NCBI GenBank assembly: GCA_946616305.1 | Contig: CAMOIV010000006.1 | Coordinates: 1-32,323 of the forward strand | Origin: an uncultured Lachnospiraceae bacterium | GTDB lineage: Bacteria > Bacillota > Clostridia > Lachnospirales > Lachnospiraceae | DNA: 32,323 nucleotides | Reading direction: 5' to 3' | Shown: positions 16,787 to 25,375 of the stretch, one piece after another | Layout of the letters: every line of letters begins with the position of its first letter | Numbering within the stretch: the stretch's first letter is position 1 | Notes under the pieces: model-generated | Seen by the model: the letters and a program-made list of their open reading frames with translations, nothing else | Told to the model about the DNA's origin: nothing | The model's database searches: none | Position numbers and translations under genes: made by a program

Positions 16787-17420
16787 CAGTCGAGTAGCGG
16801 AATTTATCAGGTCCTATATAAAGGACAGGGATGCACTCATGACCAGGATGAAGGATGAGGCAAGGGAGAGTAACGTTCCCATAGTCAGGGAAGAAAGCGG
16901 AGCCTTTATCCTTACGGTTATGGCGCTTCTTAAGCCGGAAAGCGTACTGGAGCTGGGAACAGCCACGGGTTATTCTGCCATCCTTATGGCCGGTTCCTGT
17001 AACAGTGTGAAAAAGATCGATACCATCGAGAACTGGCAGGCCAGGATACCTTTGGCCAGAAAGAACATAGAGGAGGCGGGCCTTTCGGATGTTATATCTG
17101 TCCTGGAAGGCGACGCATTAGAGGTGATGAAGGGACTGGAGGGGCCCTATGATATGGTATTCATAGATGCGGCCAAGGGACAGTACCCCGACTATCTGGA
17201 GGAAGCCATAAGGCTGACCCATAAAGGCTCGGTTATAATCTCCGACAACATACTTCAGGACGGAGACATACTGGAGTCCAAATTTGCAGTGGAGAGAAGA
17301 CATCGCACCATACACAAACGTTTGAGAGACTTCCTTGACAGGATAACTGCAGACGAAATGTTCACTACCTCCATAATACCCATAGGAGACGGCGTTACCT
17401 TCTCGGTCAGGAACACATGA
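16779..17420 (+). CDS. trmR: O-methyltransferase, TrmR/YrrM-like (tRNA 5-hydroxyuridine methyltransferase)
   Basis: VLELGTATGYSAILMAG, IDTIENWQARIPLARKNIEEAGL, DMVFIDAAKGQYPDYLEEAIRLTHKGSVIISDNIL; upstream of a U32 gene as in B. subtilis yrrM-yrrN/O. Confidence 0.85.
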   Translation: MDDSRVAEFIRSYIKDRDALMTRMKDEARESNVPIVREESGAFILTVMALLKPESVLELGTATGYSAILMAGSCNSVKKIDTIENWQARIPLARKNIEEAGLSDVISVLEGDALEVMKGLEGPYDMVFIDAAKGQYPDYLEEAIRLTHKGSVIISDNILQDGDILESKFAVERRHRTIHKRLRDFLDRITADEMFTTSIIPIGDGVTFSVRNT

Positions 17421-18670
17421 AGAAACCGGAACTGTTGTGCCCTGCAAAAGGATTGGAGGAGCTGCGGACCGCGGTGATATACGGAGCGGATGCGGTGTAT
17501 ATCGGCGGAGAAGCCTTCTCCCTGAGGGCCAAGGCAAAAAACTTCAGCAGGGAGGACATGGCAGCAGGGATAAGCTTTGCTCATGAAAGAGGAGTCAGGG
17601 TCCATGTCACAGCCAACATCCTTGCCCACGACCGGGACCTTACCGAGGCATATGATTACTTTGAGGAATTAAAAAGCCTGAAGCCCGATGCCCTGATAAT
17701 AGCGGATCCCGGTATGTTTACCATAGCGGGTGAGGTGTGCCCGGAAATAGACAGACATATATCTACTCAGGCGAATAACACCAACCACATGACCTACAGG
17801 TTCTGGCACCGGCAGGGAGCAAAAAGAGTGGTTGCCGCCAGGGAGCTGACCCTTGCTGAACTGAAGGAGATACGGTCTGCCATTCCCGAAGATCTGGAAA
17901 TGGAATGCTTCATTCACGGAGCCATGTGCATATCCTATTCCGGCAGATGCCTCCTTTCCAACTATCTGACAGGAAGGGATGCCAACGGCGGAGAATGCAC
18001 CCATCCGTGCAGATGGAAATATGCCCTTATGGAGGAGACAAGGCCCGGAGAATACATGCCCGTTTTCGAGAACGAGAGGGGTACCTATATCATGAACAGC
18101 AAGGATCTTAACATGATAGAGCATATCCCGGAGCTTATAGAAGCGGGTATAGATTCCTTCAAGATAGAGGGACGCATGAAGACAGCCCTGTATGTGGCCT
18201 GTGTAGCCAGGACCTACAGGAGAGCAATAGACGATTATATGGAAGATCCCGAAAGATACCGGAGCAACCTTGAATGGTACAGGGAAGAGATCGGCAAATG
18301 CACCACCAGGAATTTTACCACCGGATTCTATTTCGGTAAGCCCGGTGACGATGCGCAGATATATGATTCCAATACCTATGTGACCGGATATGTTTATCTT
18401 GGCCACGTGGAAAGAGTATCGGATGACGGAAGCTTTATCCTCCACCAGAAGAATAAATTCTCTGTGGGAGAAGAGATCGAGATCATGAAGCCGGACGGAT
18501 GCGATGAAAAGTGCAAGGTTTTGTCCATAAAGGATGCGGAGGGTGCAAAGCAGGACAGCGCACCTCATCCGGGACAGGAGATATCTGTCAGGCTGACAGG
18601 AAAAGCATGCGAGTATGACATTCTGAGGAGAAAAAATGGCACTGATCAGCGTAGTAGTACCCTGCCTTAA
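17417..18670 (+). CDS. U32 family peptidase / tRNA hydroxylation protein (TrhP-like)
   Basis: MKKPELLCPAKGLEELRTAVIYGADAVYIGGEAFSLRAKAKNFS, EMECFIHGAMCISYSGRCLLSNYLTGRDANGGECTHPCRWKY, DSFKIEGRMKTALYVACVARTYRRAID. Confidence 0.93.
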   Translation: MKKPELLCPAKGLEELRTAVIYGADAVYIGGEAFSLRAKAKNFSREDMAAGISFAHERGVRVHVTANILAHDRDLTEAYDYFEELKSLKPDALIIADPGMFTIAGEVCPEIDRHISTQANNTNHMTYRFWHRQGAKRVVAARELTLAELKEIRSAIPEDLEMECFIHGAMCISYSGRCLLSNYLTGRDANGGECTHPCRWKYALMEETRPGEYMPVFENERGTYIMNSKDLNMIEHIPELIEAGIDSFKIEGRMKTALYVACVARTYRRAIDDYMEDPERYRSNLEWYREEIGKCTTRNFTTGFYFGKPGDDAQIYDSNTYVTGYVYLGHVERVSDDGSFILHQKNKFSVGEEIEIMKPDGCDEKCKVLSIKDAEGAKQDSAPHPGQEISVRLTGKACEYDILRRKNGTDQRSSTLP

Positions 18671-19589
18671 CGAGCAGGAAGCCATACCCTATTTTTATAA
18701 GGCCATATGCGAAACAGCCCGGAGCATGTCTGTGACATGGCCGGAGCTTGATTTTGAATTTATTTTTATAGATGACGGCAGTACCGACGATACCATGTCC
18801 GTCATAGAGGGTCTCAGGAAGGATGATAAAAGAGTGAGATTCGTCTCCTTCAGCAGGAATTTCGGCAAGGAAGCGGCACTGTTCGCAGGTCTTACATATT
18901 CCAGAGGAGATTATCTGGTGACCATGGATGCGGATATGCAGGATCCTCCCGCGCTGCTGCCTGATATGTATAAGGCTGTGACGGAGGAGGGATACGATTC
19001 CGCCGCCACCAGACGCATAACCAGAAAAGGAGAGCCCTTCATCCGCTCCGTATTTGCCAGAGCATTCTATCGCCTTATAAACAGGATGAGCTCTGCGGAT
19101 ATAGTGGATGGTGCCAGGGATTATCGGATCATGACGAGACGTATGGTGGATTCCATCTTAAGCATGACGGAATACAACAGGTTCACCAAGGGTATCTACG
19201 GCTGGATCGGATTCAAGACGAAATGGATAGAATTCGAAAATGTGGAGAGGATAGCAGGAGAGACAAAATGGTCCTTCTGGAAGTTGTTTAAATACGCCAT
19301 TGAGGGCATCATAGGCTTTTCTACCATGCCCTTGTCCATAGCGACATGGTTCGGGCTGTGTATGTCCCTGATATCCTTTTTGGGAATACTGTTCATCATA
19401 ATAAAGAAGCTTGTATACGGAGACCCCACAAGCGGGTGGTCATCCCTGGTCTGCATCATGCTCCTGATAGCCGGGATACAGTTGTTCTGTATGGGTGTCA
19501 TAGGACAGTATCTTGGAAAGACATACCTGGAGTCCAAGAAGAGACCGATATTCATAGCAAAAAAGACATCCGATGACGAGGAAAGATAA
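18636..19589 (+). CDS. GT2 glycosyltransferase, GtrB/DPM1-like with two C-terminal TMs
   Basis: ALISVVVPCLNEQEAIPYFYKAI, FIFIDDGSTDDTMSVIEGL, LVTMDADMQDPPALLPDMYKA, C-terminal TM pair and GQYLGKTYLESKKRPIFI. Confidence 0.92.
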   Translation: MALISVVVPCLNEQEAIPYFYKAICETARSMSVTWPELDFEFIFIDDGSTDDTMSVIEGLRKDDKRVRFVSFSRNFGKEAALFAGLTYSRGDYLVTMDADMQDPPALLPDMYKAVTEEGYDSAATRRITRKGEPFIRSVFARAFYRLINRMSSADIVDGARDYRIMTRRMVDSILSMTEYNRFTKGIYGWIGFKTKWIEFENVERIAGETKWSFWKLFKYAIEGIIGFSTMPLSIATWFGLCMSLISFLGILFIIIKKLVYGDPTSGWSSLVCIMLLIAGIQLFCMGVIGQYLGKTYLESKKRPIFIAKKTSDDEER

Positions 19590-20614
19590 TGAAGCTCATA
19601 ATACAGATACCCTGTTATAACGAAGAAAAGACCCTGACCATAGCGCTGGATGCCCTTCCCAAGCATATAGACGGCATAGACGAGATAGAGTATCTCATCA
19701 TAAATGACGGCAGTAAGGATGAGACAGTGCAGGTAGCCAGAGACTGGGGAGTAAACTACGTGGTAAGCTTTCCGCAGAATAAAGGCCTGGCCAAGGGATT
19801 TATGGCGGGTATCGATGCCTGCATAAGGAACGGCGCAGACATCATCGTCAATACCGATGCCGACAATCAGTACTGCGGTGAGGACATAGAAAAACTGGTA
19901 AGGCCCATCCTTGACGGTGAGGCTGAGATAGTCATCGGAGAAAGACCCATAGATTCCATCGAGGATTTTTCACCTCTGAAGAAAAAACTTCAGCATCTGG
20001 GAAGCTATGTGGTGCGCAAGGCTTCCGCCACGGATATACCCGATGCACCTTCTGGCTTCAGAGCCTTCTCCAAGGATGCTGCCATGCATCTTAATGTGAT
20101 CAATCAGTACACCTATACGCTGGAGACCATAGTTCAGGCGGGCAGGAACAGGATGGCCATAACCTCCGTGCCCATAAGGACCAATCCGGAATTAAGAAAG
20201 TCCAGGCTCTTTCACAGCATGGGAGGTTATATCAAGAAATCCATGCTGACCATAATAAGAGCCTTCATGATGTACAAACCGCTGGTATTCTTTTCCATAT
20301 GCGGTCTCATACCCTTCATCATCGGAGTCATATATGTGATCCGTTTCCTGATCTTCTATTTCAGGGGTAACGGGCTTGGACACACGCAGTCACTGGTAGT
20401 AGCATCCATGCTGATAATGATCGGATTCATGACCATGATACTGGGTCTGCAGGCTGACGTCATTGCGGCAAACAGAAAGATACTGGAGGATGTCCAGTAC
20501 AGGATCCGCAGGATGGAGGCCGAGAATTCCGGGCGGGATGATACTGCAGGCAGGATCGAAGTAGACGCCAAAAGCGGTAATAAAAACACGGACGACAAGC
20601 ATGACAGCAAGTGA
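19589..20614 (+). CDS. GT2 glycosyltransferase with C-terminal TM segments (polyprenyl-P sugar transferase-like)
   Basis: MKLIIQIPCYNEEKTLTIALDALP, YLIINDGSKDETVQVARDWGVNYVVSFPQNKGLAKGFMAGIDA, IVNTDADNQYCGEDI; C-terminal TMs VFFSICGLIPFIIGVIYVIRFLIFYF. Confidence 0.92.
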   Translation: MKLIIQIPCYNEEKTLTIALDALPKHIDGIDEIEYLIINDGSKDETVQVARDWGVNYVVSFPQNKGLAKGFMAGIDACIRNGADIIVNTDADNQYCGEDIEKLVRPILDGEAEIVIGERPIDSIEDFSPLKKKLQHLGSYVVRKASATDIPDAPSGFRAFSKDAAMHLNVINQYTYTLETIVQAGRNRMAITSVPIRTNPELRKSRLFHSMGGYIKKSMLTIIRAFMMYKPLVFFSICGLIPFIIGVIYVIRFLIFYFRGNGLGHTQSLVVASMLIMIGFMTMILGLQADVIAANRKILEDVQYRIRRMEAENSGRDDTAGRIEVDAKSGNKNTDDKHDSK

Positions 20615-21728
20615 GAACAGCGAGAATAAAAAGAAAATAGTGATGATAGGGCCCGTATATCCCTTTAAGGGCGGCATAAGCCACTATACCGGGCTTATGT
20701 ACCGTGCGCTGGCAGAGAGCTTCGATGTGACCATGATCTCTTATTCCATGCAGTATCCAAAGATCCTGTTCCGCAAGGAGCAAAGGGATTACGGCAATGA
20801 CAGCTTCAAGGTAGAGAATACCGAATATATACTGAATACGGCAAGTATATCCAGCATCAGGTCAACGGCAGAGCGGATAAACGAGCTGGATCCGGATCTT
20901 GTCATCATACAATGGTGGCATCCTTATTTTGCTCCATGCTACCGTATGCTGATAAAGAGGCTGAAGCCACGGGTCATGTTCATATGCCATAACGTATTCC
21001 CTCACGAGAGATTTCCCTTTGACAGGATGCTGACCCGCATGACTCTGAAAAAGGGAGACTTCTTTATCCTGCATTCCGACAGGGAGGCAGATGAACTGAA
21101 GAAGATCATCCATGATGCCCGTTATCAGGTCAATATGCATCCCACCTACAGCGAGTTTAAGCGGGTCGAGGAGGCCTCGGATGCGATCCCGGTGGACCAG
21201 TCATCGGTGCTTCTGTTTTTCGGGTTTGTCAGGAAATACAAGGGACTGCATATCCTTATTGAGGCCATGGAGTCCATACCCGAGGTAGTACATCTGAACA
21301 TAGTAGGTGATTTCGGCAACGCTAAGGCAAAATATATGCGGCTTATAGAGGAGCGCCATCTTTCGGACAGGATCTCCGTCAAGGATGGTTACATACCCGA
21401 TAAAGAGGTGGGAGAATACTTCGATCGATGCGACGCCGTGGTGCTTCCTTATCTGGATGCAACCCAGTCAGGTATAGCACAGATCGCCTTCGGATTTGAG
21501 AAACCGGTCATAGCCACAAGGGTAGGAGGACTTCCCGAGGTTGTGATAGATGGTGAGACAGGAGTCCTATGCGAACCGGGCAATGCCCAGGAGCTGGCAA
21601 AGGCCATCCAGAGGTTCTACGAGTTAAAGAAGGAAGTTGACTTCAAGCAGAATATACAAAACGATGCCGTCCGGTTCAGCTGGAATAGAATGGTTAAGAC
21701 CATAAGTGAACTGTCAGGCTTGGGTTAG
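20601..21728 (+). CDS. GT4 family glycosyltransferase
   Basis: VMIGPVYPFKGGISHYTGLMYRALAESFDVT; LLFFGFVRKYKGLHILIEAME; VVLPYLDATQSGIAQIAFGFEKPVIATRVGGLPEVVIDGETGVLCEPGN. Confidence 0.93.
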   Translation: MTASENSENKKKIVMIGPVYPFKGGISHYTGLMYRALAESFDVTMISYSMQYPKILFRKEQRDYGNDSFKVENTEYILNTASISSIRSTAERINELDPDLVIIQWWHPYFAPCYRMLIKRLKPRVMFICHNVFPHERFPFDRMLTRMTLKKGDFFILHSDREADELKKIIHDARYQVNMHPTYSEFKRVEEASDAIPVDQSSVLLFFGFVRKYKGLHILIEAMESIPEVVHLNIVGDFGNAKAKYMRLIEERHLSDRISVKDGYIPDKEVGEYFDRCDAVVLPYLDATQSGIAQIAFGFEKPVIATRVGGLPEVVIDGETGVLCEPGNAQELAKAIQRFYELKKEVDFKQNIQNDAVRFSWNRMVKTISELSGLG

Positions 21729-22418
21729 GTGGAGAGATTGGGTTTTCTTGGCAGAAAAATGGAGGAAGGAGCATCAGGGATCTACAGATCCCTGATCTAT
21801 CCCTTTGTAAGAGCAGCAACAGAGATTAAGACAGACAGCATCATGAAGCAGAAGTCCTATCTCAAAAGGACGGTCCTTTACGGTAAGAACTATGTGGGCA
21901 AAGGAGCGATATTAAAGGACTGTTCCCTGGGCTTCGGTTCGTATGTTCAAAGCGGCTGTGACTTCACTGATACCGATATAGGGAAGTATACCTGTATAGG
22001 CAGCAACGTAAGGACAGTCATAGGATCGCATCCCACAAAAAAACTTGTAGCCATGCACCCGGCCTTCAATGATCCCGATGCGAAGCTGGGTTATTCCTAT
22101 GCAAAGGAAAAAACATATGAGGATGCACCGAAGGGCCGCACCTGTATAGGAAATGACGTATGGATCGGAAATAATGTCCTCATCATGGGCGGAGTCAGCA
22201 TAGGAGACGGAGCGGTGATAGGGGCAGGAGCCCTGGTGACAAAGGACGTTAAGCCTTATTCCGTTAATGTGGGAGTTCCCGCCGGCTTGGTAAGATATCG
22301 CTTTGAAGAAGAAGATATAGAAAGACTCCTTAATGAAAAATGGTGGGATAAGGATGAGAAATGGATCATGGACAATATTGACCGTTTTGCTGATATAGAG
22401 GATTTCTTTGAATGTTGA
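21729..22418 (+). CDS. Left-handed beta-helix (hexapeptide repeat) acyltransferase, CatB/VatD-like
   Basis: GTG start abutting the upstream stop; CIGNDVWIGNNVLIMGGVSIGDGAVIGAGALVTKDVKPYSVNVGVPAGLVRYRFEEEDIERLL. Confidence 0.88.
   Translation: MERLGFLGRKMEEGASGIYRSLIYPFVRAATEIKTDSIMKQKSYLKRTVLYGKNYVGKGAILKDCSLGFGSYVQSGCDFTDTDIGKYTCIGSNVRTVIGSHPTKKLVAMHPAFNDPDAKLGYSYAKEKTYEDAPKGRTCIGNDVWIGNNVLIMGGVSIGDGAVIGAGALVTKDVKPYSVNVGVPAGLVRYRFEEEDIERLLNEKWWDKDEKWIMDNIDRFADIEDFFEC
21773..21796 (+). repeat. Perfect inverted repeat (10-bp stem, 4-nt loop) in the 5' coding part of the acyltransferase gene
   Basis: atcagggatc (21773-21782) taca gatccctgat (21787-21796). Confidence 0.9.
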
Positions 22419-23509
22419 AACCTGCTGTAGTCTGCGTTGGATATAACAGACCGGCAAGCCTTTTACGGCTTCTTGGGTCACTTGAAAAAGCAGACTATAA
22501 AAATGACGATACAGTACTGATAATAAGCCTGGATAAGAGCGATTCGAAAGAATGCGAGGAGACGGCACAGGCATTTGAATGGACCCACGGAACGAAAAGA
22601 GTGGTGACCCATGACCGTAATCTGGGTCTTAAGGCTCATGTCCTGGAGTGCTTTGCCTATGCCGAGGAGTACGGCAGTGTCATCCTTTTGGAGGACGATC
22701 TTATATGCAGCCCGGGGTATTATGAATATGCCGCGGCTGCCCTTTCTTTTGCGGATAAGTATCCCATGATCGCCGGTGTTTCACTGTATGATCACAGGTT
22801 CAATGTATTTTTGAGAGAGCCCTTTGAGAAGATATCCGACGGCTTCGATAATTATTACATGCAGTTTGCCCAGAGCTGGGGCCAGGCGGTAACTAAGGAA
22901 ATGTGGCTTGACTTCAAGCAGTATCTTGCGGACCATGATGGATGTGATCTGCGCTGTAAGGGCATGCCCGATGAGGTTGCGGCATGGGGAGAGGGAAGCT
23001 GGCTGAAATACCATATAAGGTATCTCATCGACAGCAACAGATATTTCCTTTATCCGAGGGAAAGCCATACCACCAATTTCATGGCCTTCGGAGAGCACTC
23101 GGATAAACCCAACAGGGACCTGCAGGTTACGCTTTCGGGCCCTATAAGGAGAGAACTGCTCTTTTCCGATCCGTCATCCTCCATGGCAGTATATGATGCC
23201 TTCTTTGAGAACGTGAAGCTGGATCACCCGGCCGATCTTTATGGGCTGAAACACAGGGAGGGCAAGCTTGACGGTGAAAGGTTTTATTCTACTGAGGCAC
23301 TGTCCTATAAAGTGGACAAAACCTATGCCCTGGAGATGAGACCCTTTGAGAGCAATATTACGGAGGACATCGAAGGAAGAGGTATTTTCCTCTATGATCC
23401 CTCAAAGAGCGGTCCAAAACCCAAAAAGACAGGGGACAGGATCAGCTACTTCTTCCGGGGTATGAGCATGAAGAAGGCCTACGGCTATGTCGGGGAGAAG
23501 ATAAGATAG
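22412..23509 (+). CDS. Glycosyltransferase (GT-A fold, GT2/GNT-I-like)
   Basis: AVVCVGYNRPASLLRLLGSLEKADYKNDDTVLIISLDKSDS; RVVTHDRNLGLKAHVLECFAYAEEYGSVILLEDDLICSPGYYEYAAAAL. Confidence 0.78.
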   Translation: MLKPAVVCVGYNRPASLLRLLGSLEKADYKNDDTVLIISLDKSDSKECEETAQAFEWTHGTKRVVTHDRNLGLKAHVLECFAYAEEYGSVILLEDDLICSPGYYEYAAAALSFADKYPMIAGVSLYDHRFNVFLREPFEKISDGFDNYYMQFAQSWGQAVTKEMWLDFKQYLADHDGCDLRCKGMPDEVAAWGEGSWLKYHIRYLIDSNRYFLYPRESHTTNFMAFGEHSDKPNRDLQVTLSGPIRRELLFSDPSSSMAVYDAFFENVKLDHPADLYGLKHREGKLDGERFYSTEALSYKVDKTYALEMRPFESNITEDIEGRGIFLYDPSKSGPKPKKTGDRISYFFRGMSMKKAYGYVGEKIR

Positions 23510-23512
23510 CAA

Positions 23513-25375
23513 ATGTGCGGGATCTACGGAGTTTATAATAAAAGAATAGACGAGCTTCTGGCAAAAAGATGTCTTGATGAGATAGCTCACAGAGGACCTG
23601 ACGGAGAGGGCCTTGTTATGTGGGATCATGTGACCTTCGGCCACAGGAGGCTTGCCATCATGGATGTTTCCGACAACGGACACCAGCCCATGAGCGATGC
23701 CTCCGGCAGGTACCATATCATCTTTAACGGTGAGGTTTACAACTTTCTGGAGATAAGGAGAGAGCTGGCAAACAAGGGATACCGCTTCGTAAGCGATTCG
23801 GATACGGAGGTCATCCTGTATGCCTACATCGAGTGGGGAGAAGGATGCCTTGACCGCTTCAACGGCATGTGGGCCTTTGCCATATACGACAGGGAAGAGG
23901 ATACCGTCTTCCTCTCCAGGGACCGGTATGGGGTAAAGCCTTTATTCTACATAGAAGGTCAGGGACCGGAGGGTTCCTATGTAGCCTTTGCTTCCGAAAT
24001 GAAAGCTCTGCTTCCCATGATGGATCATCCGGAGCCCAACAGGAAGATAACACTTAATCCCAAGTGCTATACAAGATATGAGATCTCGGATGAATGTGTC
24101 TTTATGGGGATAAAAAGACTTCCCGCCGGTTCGAATATGCATATCGATAGACACGGGAAGAGGATCAGCAGGTGGTACAGGACTTTGGATCATCTGATGA
24201 AGGATGTCCCGGCGGATTACGAGGCGCAGACAGCCCTTTTCAGAGAGCTTTTCCTGGATGCCGTTAAGATGAGGATGAGATCGGATGTGACCATAGGGAC
24301 GGCTCTGTCCGGAGGTCTTGATTCCTCTGCGGTGATATCCGCCATGGCTCACATAGGGAATAAGGACGATCTGGAGCGTGTCCAGAAGGATTGGCAGCAT
24401 GCCTATGTTGCATCATTTCCCGGCACCACCGTTGATGAAACGGACTGGGCAAAAAAGGTCACGGACAACCTTAATATCAAGGCGACCTTTGTAAATATGG
24501 ATCCCTCAAGGTATGCTAACGAGCTGGATGAGATGTTCTACAGGTTCGAGGAGCTCTATCTTACAAGCCCCATACCCATGATGGTGCTGTACCGCTCCCT
24601 GAGGGAGGATAATACCCTTGTGACCATAGACGGCCACGGGGCAGATGAGCTTTTCGGAGGTTATACCTTTGACTTTATAGAGGCTATGTCCGATGCAAAG
24701 AGCAGGGAAGAGATCGAGATGATAGCCAAGGCCTATAACGGCAGCTTCCCCCACGACGGCAGCAACAATTCCAGAAAGGAAATGAAGCCGGAGAGCCTGT
24801 ATCGGGACTACAGGATAAAAAAGATCAAAAGACGTCTGAAGGGAGATGTGTACAAAAGCCTGGAAACAGGCAGTCCGGAGTTTGAAAGCCTGGATCATCT
24901 GAACAAGGTACTCTATGCATCGACTCACGAGACCATCCTGCCCACTCTTTTGCGAAACTACGATCATTACGCCATGGCATCGGGAGTGGAGATAAGGATG
25001 CCCTTTATGGATCACAGGATAGTTGAACTGGCATTTTCCATCGGATTCTTATCCAAGCTTCACGGAGGATATTCGAAGTCCATCATAAGGGACGCCATGA
25101 AGGGGATCATGCCGGAAGAGGTCAGGACGAGGAGAACGAAGATCGGCTTTAACACACCCATTGTGGAGTGGATGAAGGGTCCCCTTAAGGAATACTTTAT
25201 GGCAGCCGTCACGGAACAGGATTTTTTGAACTCGGACCTTATAGATCCCGGAAAAGTAAGGACCAAGGTAGAGCAGGTGATAACCGATCCCGGGGCAACG
25301 TTTGCCATGGGAGAGGAAGCATTCAGCGCCATCTATCCATATTTATGGCATAGGGCATTTTTGAGACACAGATGA
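23513..25375 (+). CDS. Asparagine synthase (glutamine-hydrolysing) family amidotransferase
   Basis: MCGIYGVYN with N-terminal Cys nucleophile, AHRGPDGEG, FNGEVYNFLEIRREL, GTALSGGLDSSAVISAMA PP-loop, DGHGADELFGGYTFDF, HYAMASGVEIRMPFMDHRIVELAFSI. Confidence 0.93.
   Translation: MCGIYGVYNKRIDELLAKRCLDEIAHRGPDGEGLVMWDHVTFGHRRLAIMDVSDNGHQPMSDASGRYHIIFNGEVYNFLEIRRELANKGYRFVSDSDTEVILYAYIEWGEGCLDRFNGMWAFAIYDREEDTVFLSRDRYGVKPLFYIEGQGPEGSYVAFASEMKALLPMMDHPEPNRKITLNPKCYTRYEISDECVFMGIKRLPAGSNMHIDRHGKRISRWYRTLDHLMKDVPADYEAQTALFRELFLDAVKMRMRSDVTIGTALSGGLDSSAVISAMAHIGNKDDLERVQKDWQHAYVASFPGTTVDETDWAKKVTDNLNIKATFVNMDPSRYANELDEMFYRFEELYLTSPIPMMVLYRSLREDNTLVTIDGHGADELFGGYTFDFIEAMSDAKSREEIEMIAKAYNGSFPHDGSNNSRKEMKPESLYRDYRIKKIKRRLKGDVYKSLETGSPEFESLDHLNKVLYASTHETILPTLLRNYDHYAMASGVEIRMPFMDHRIVELAFSIGFLSKLHGGYSKSIIRDAMKGIMPEEVRTRRTKIGFNTPIVEWMKGPLKEYFMAAVTEQDFLNSDLIDPGKVRTKVEQVITDPGATFAMGEEAFSAIYPYLWHRAFLRHR

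Noticed and set aside
17669-18685. 338-aa minus-strand ORF
   Set aside because: Antisense to the U32 gene with no recognisable domain; explained by codon composition of the sense gene leaving the complementary frame open.
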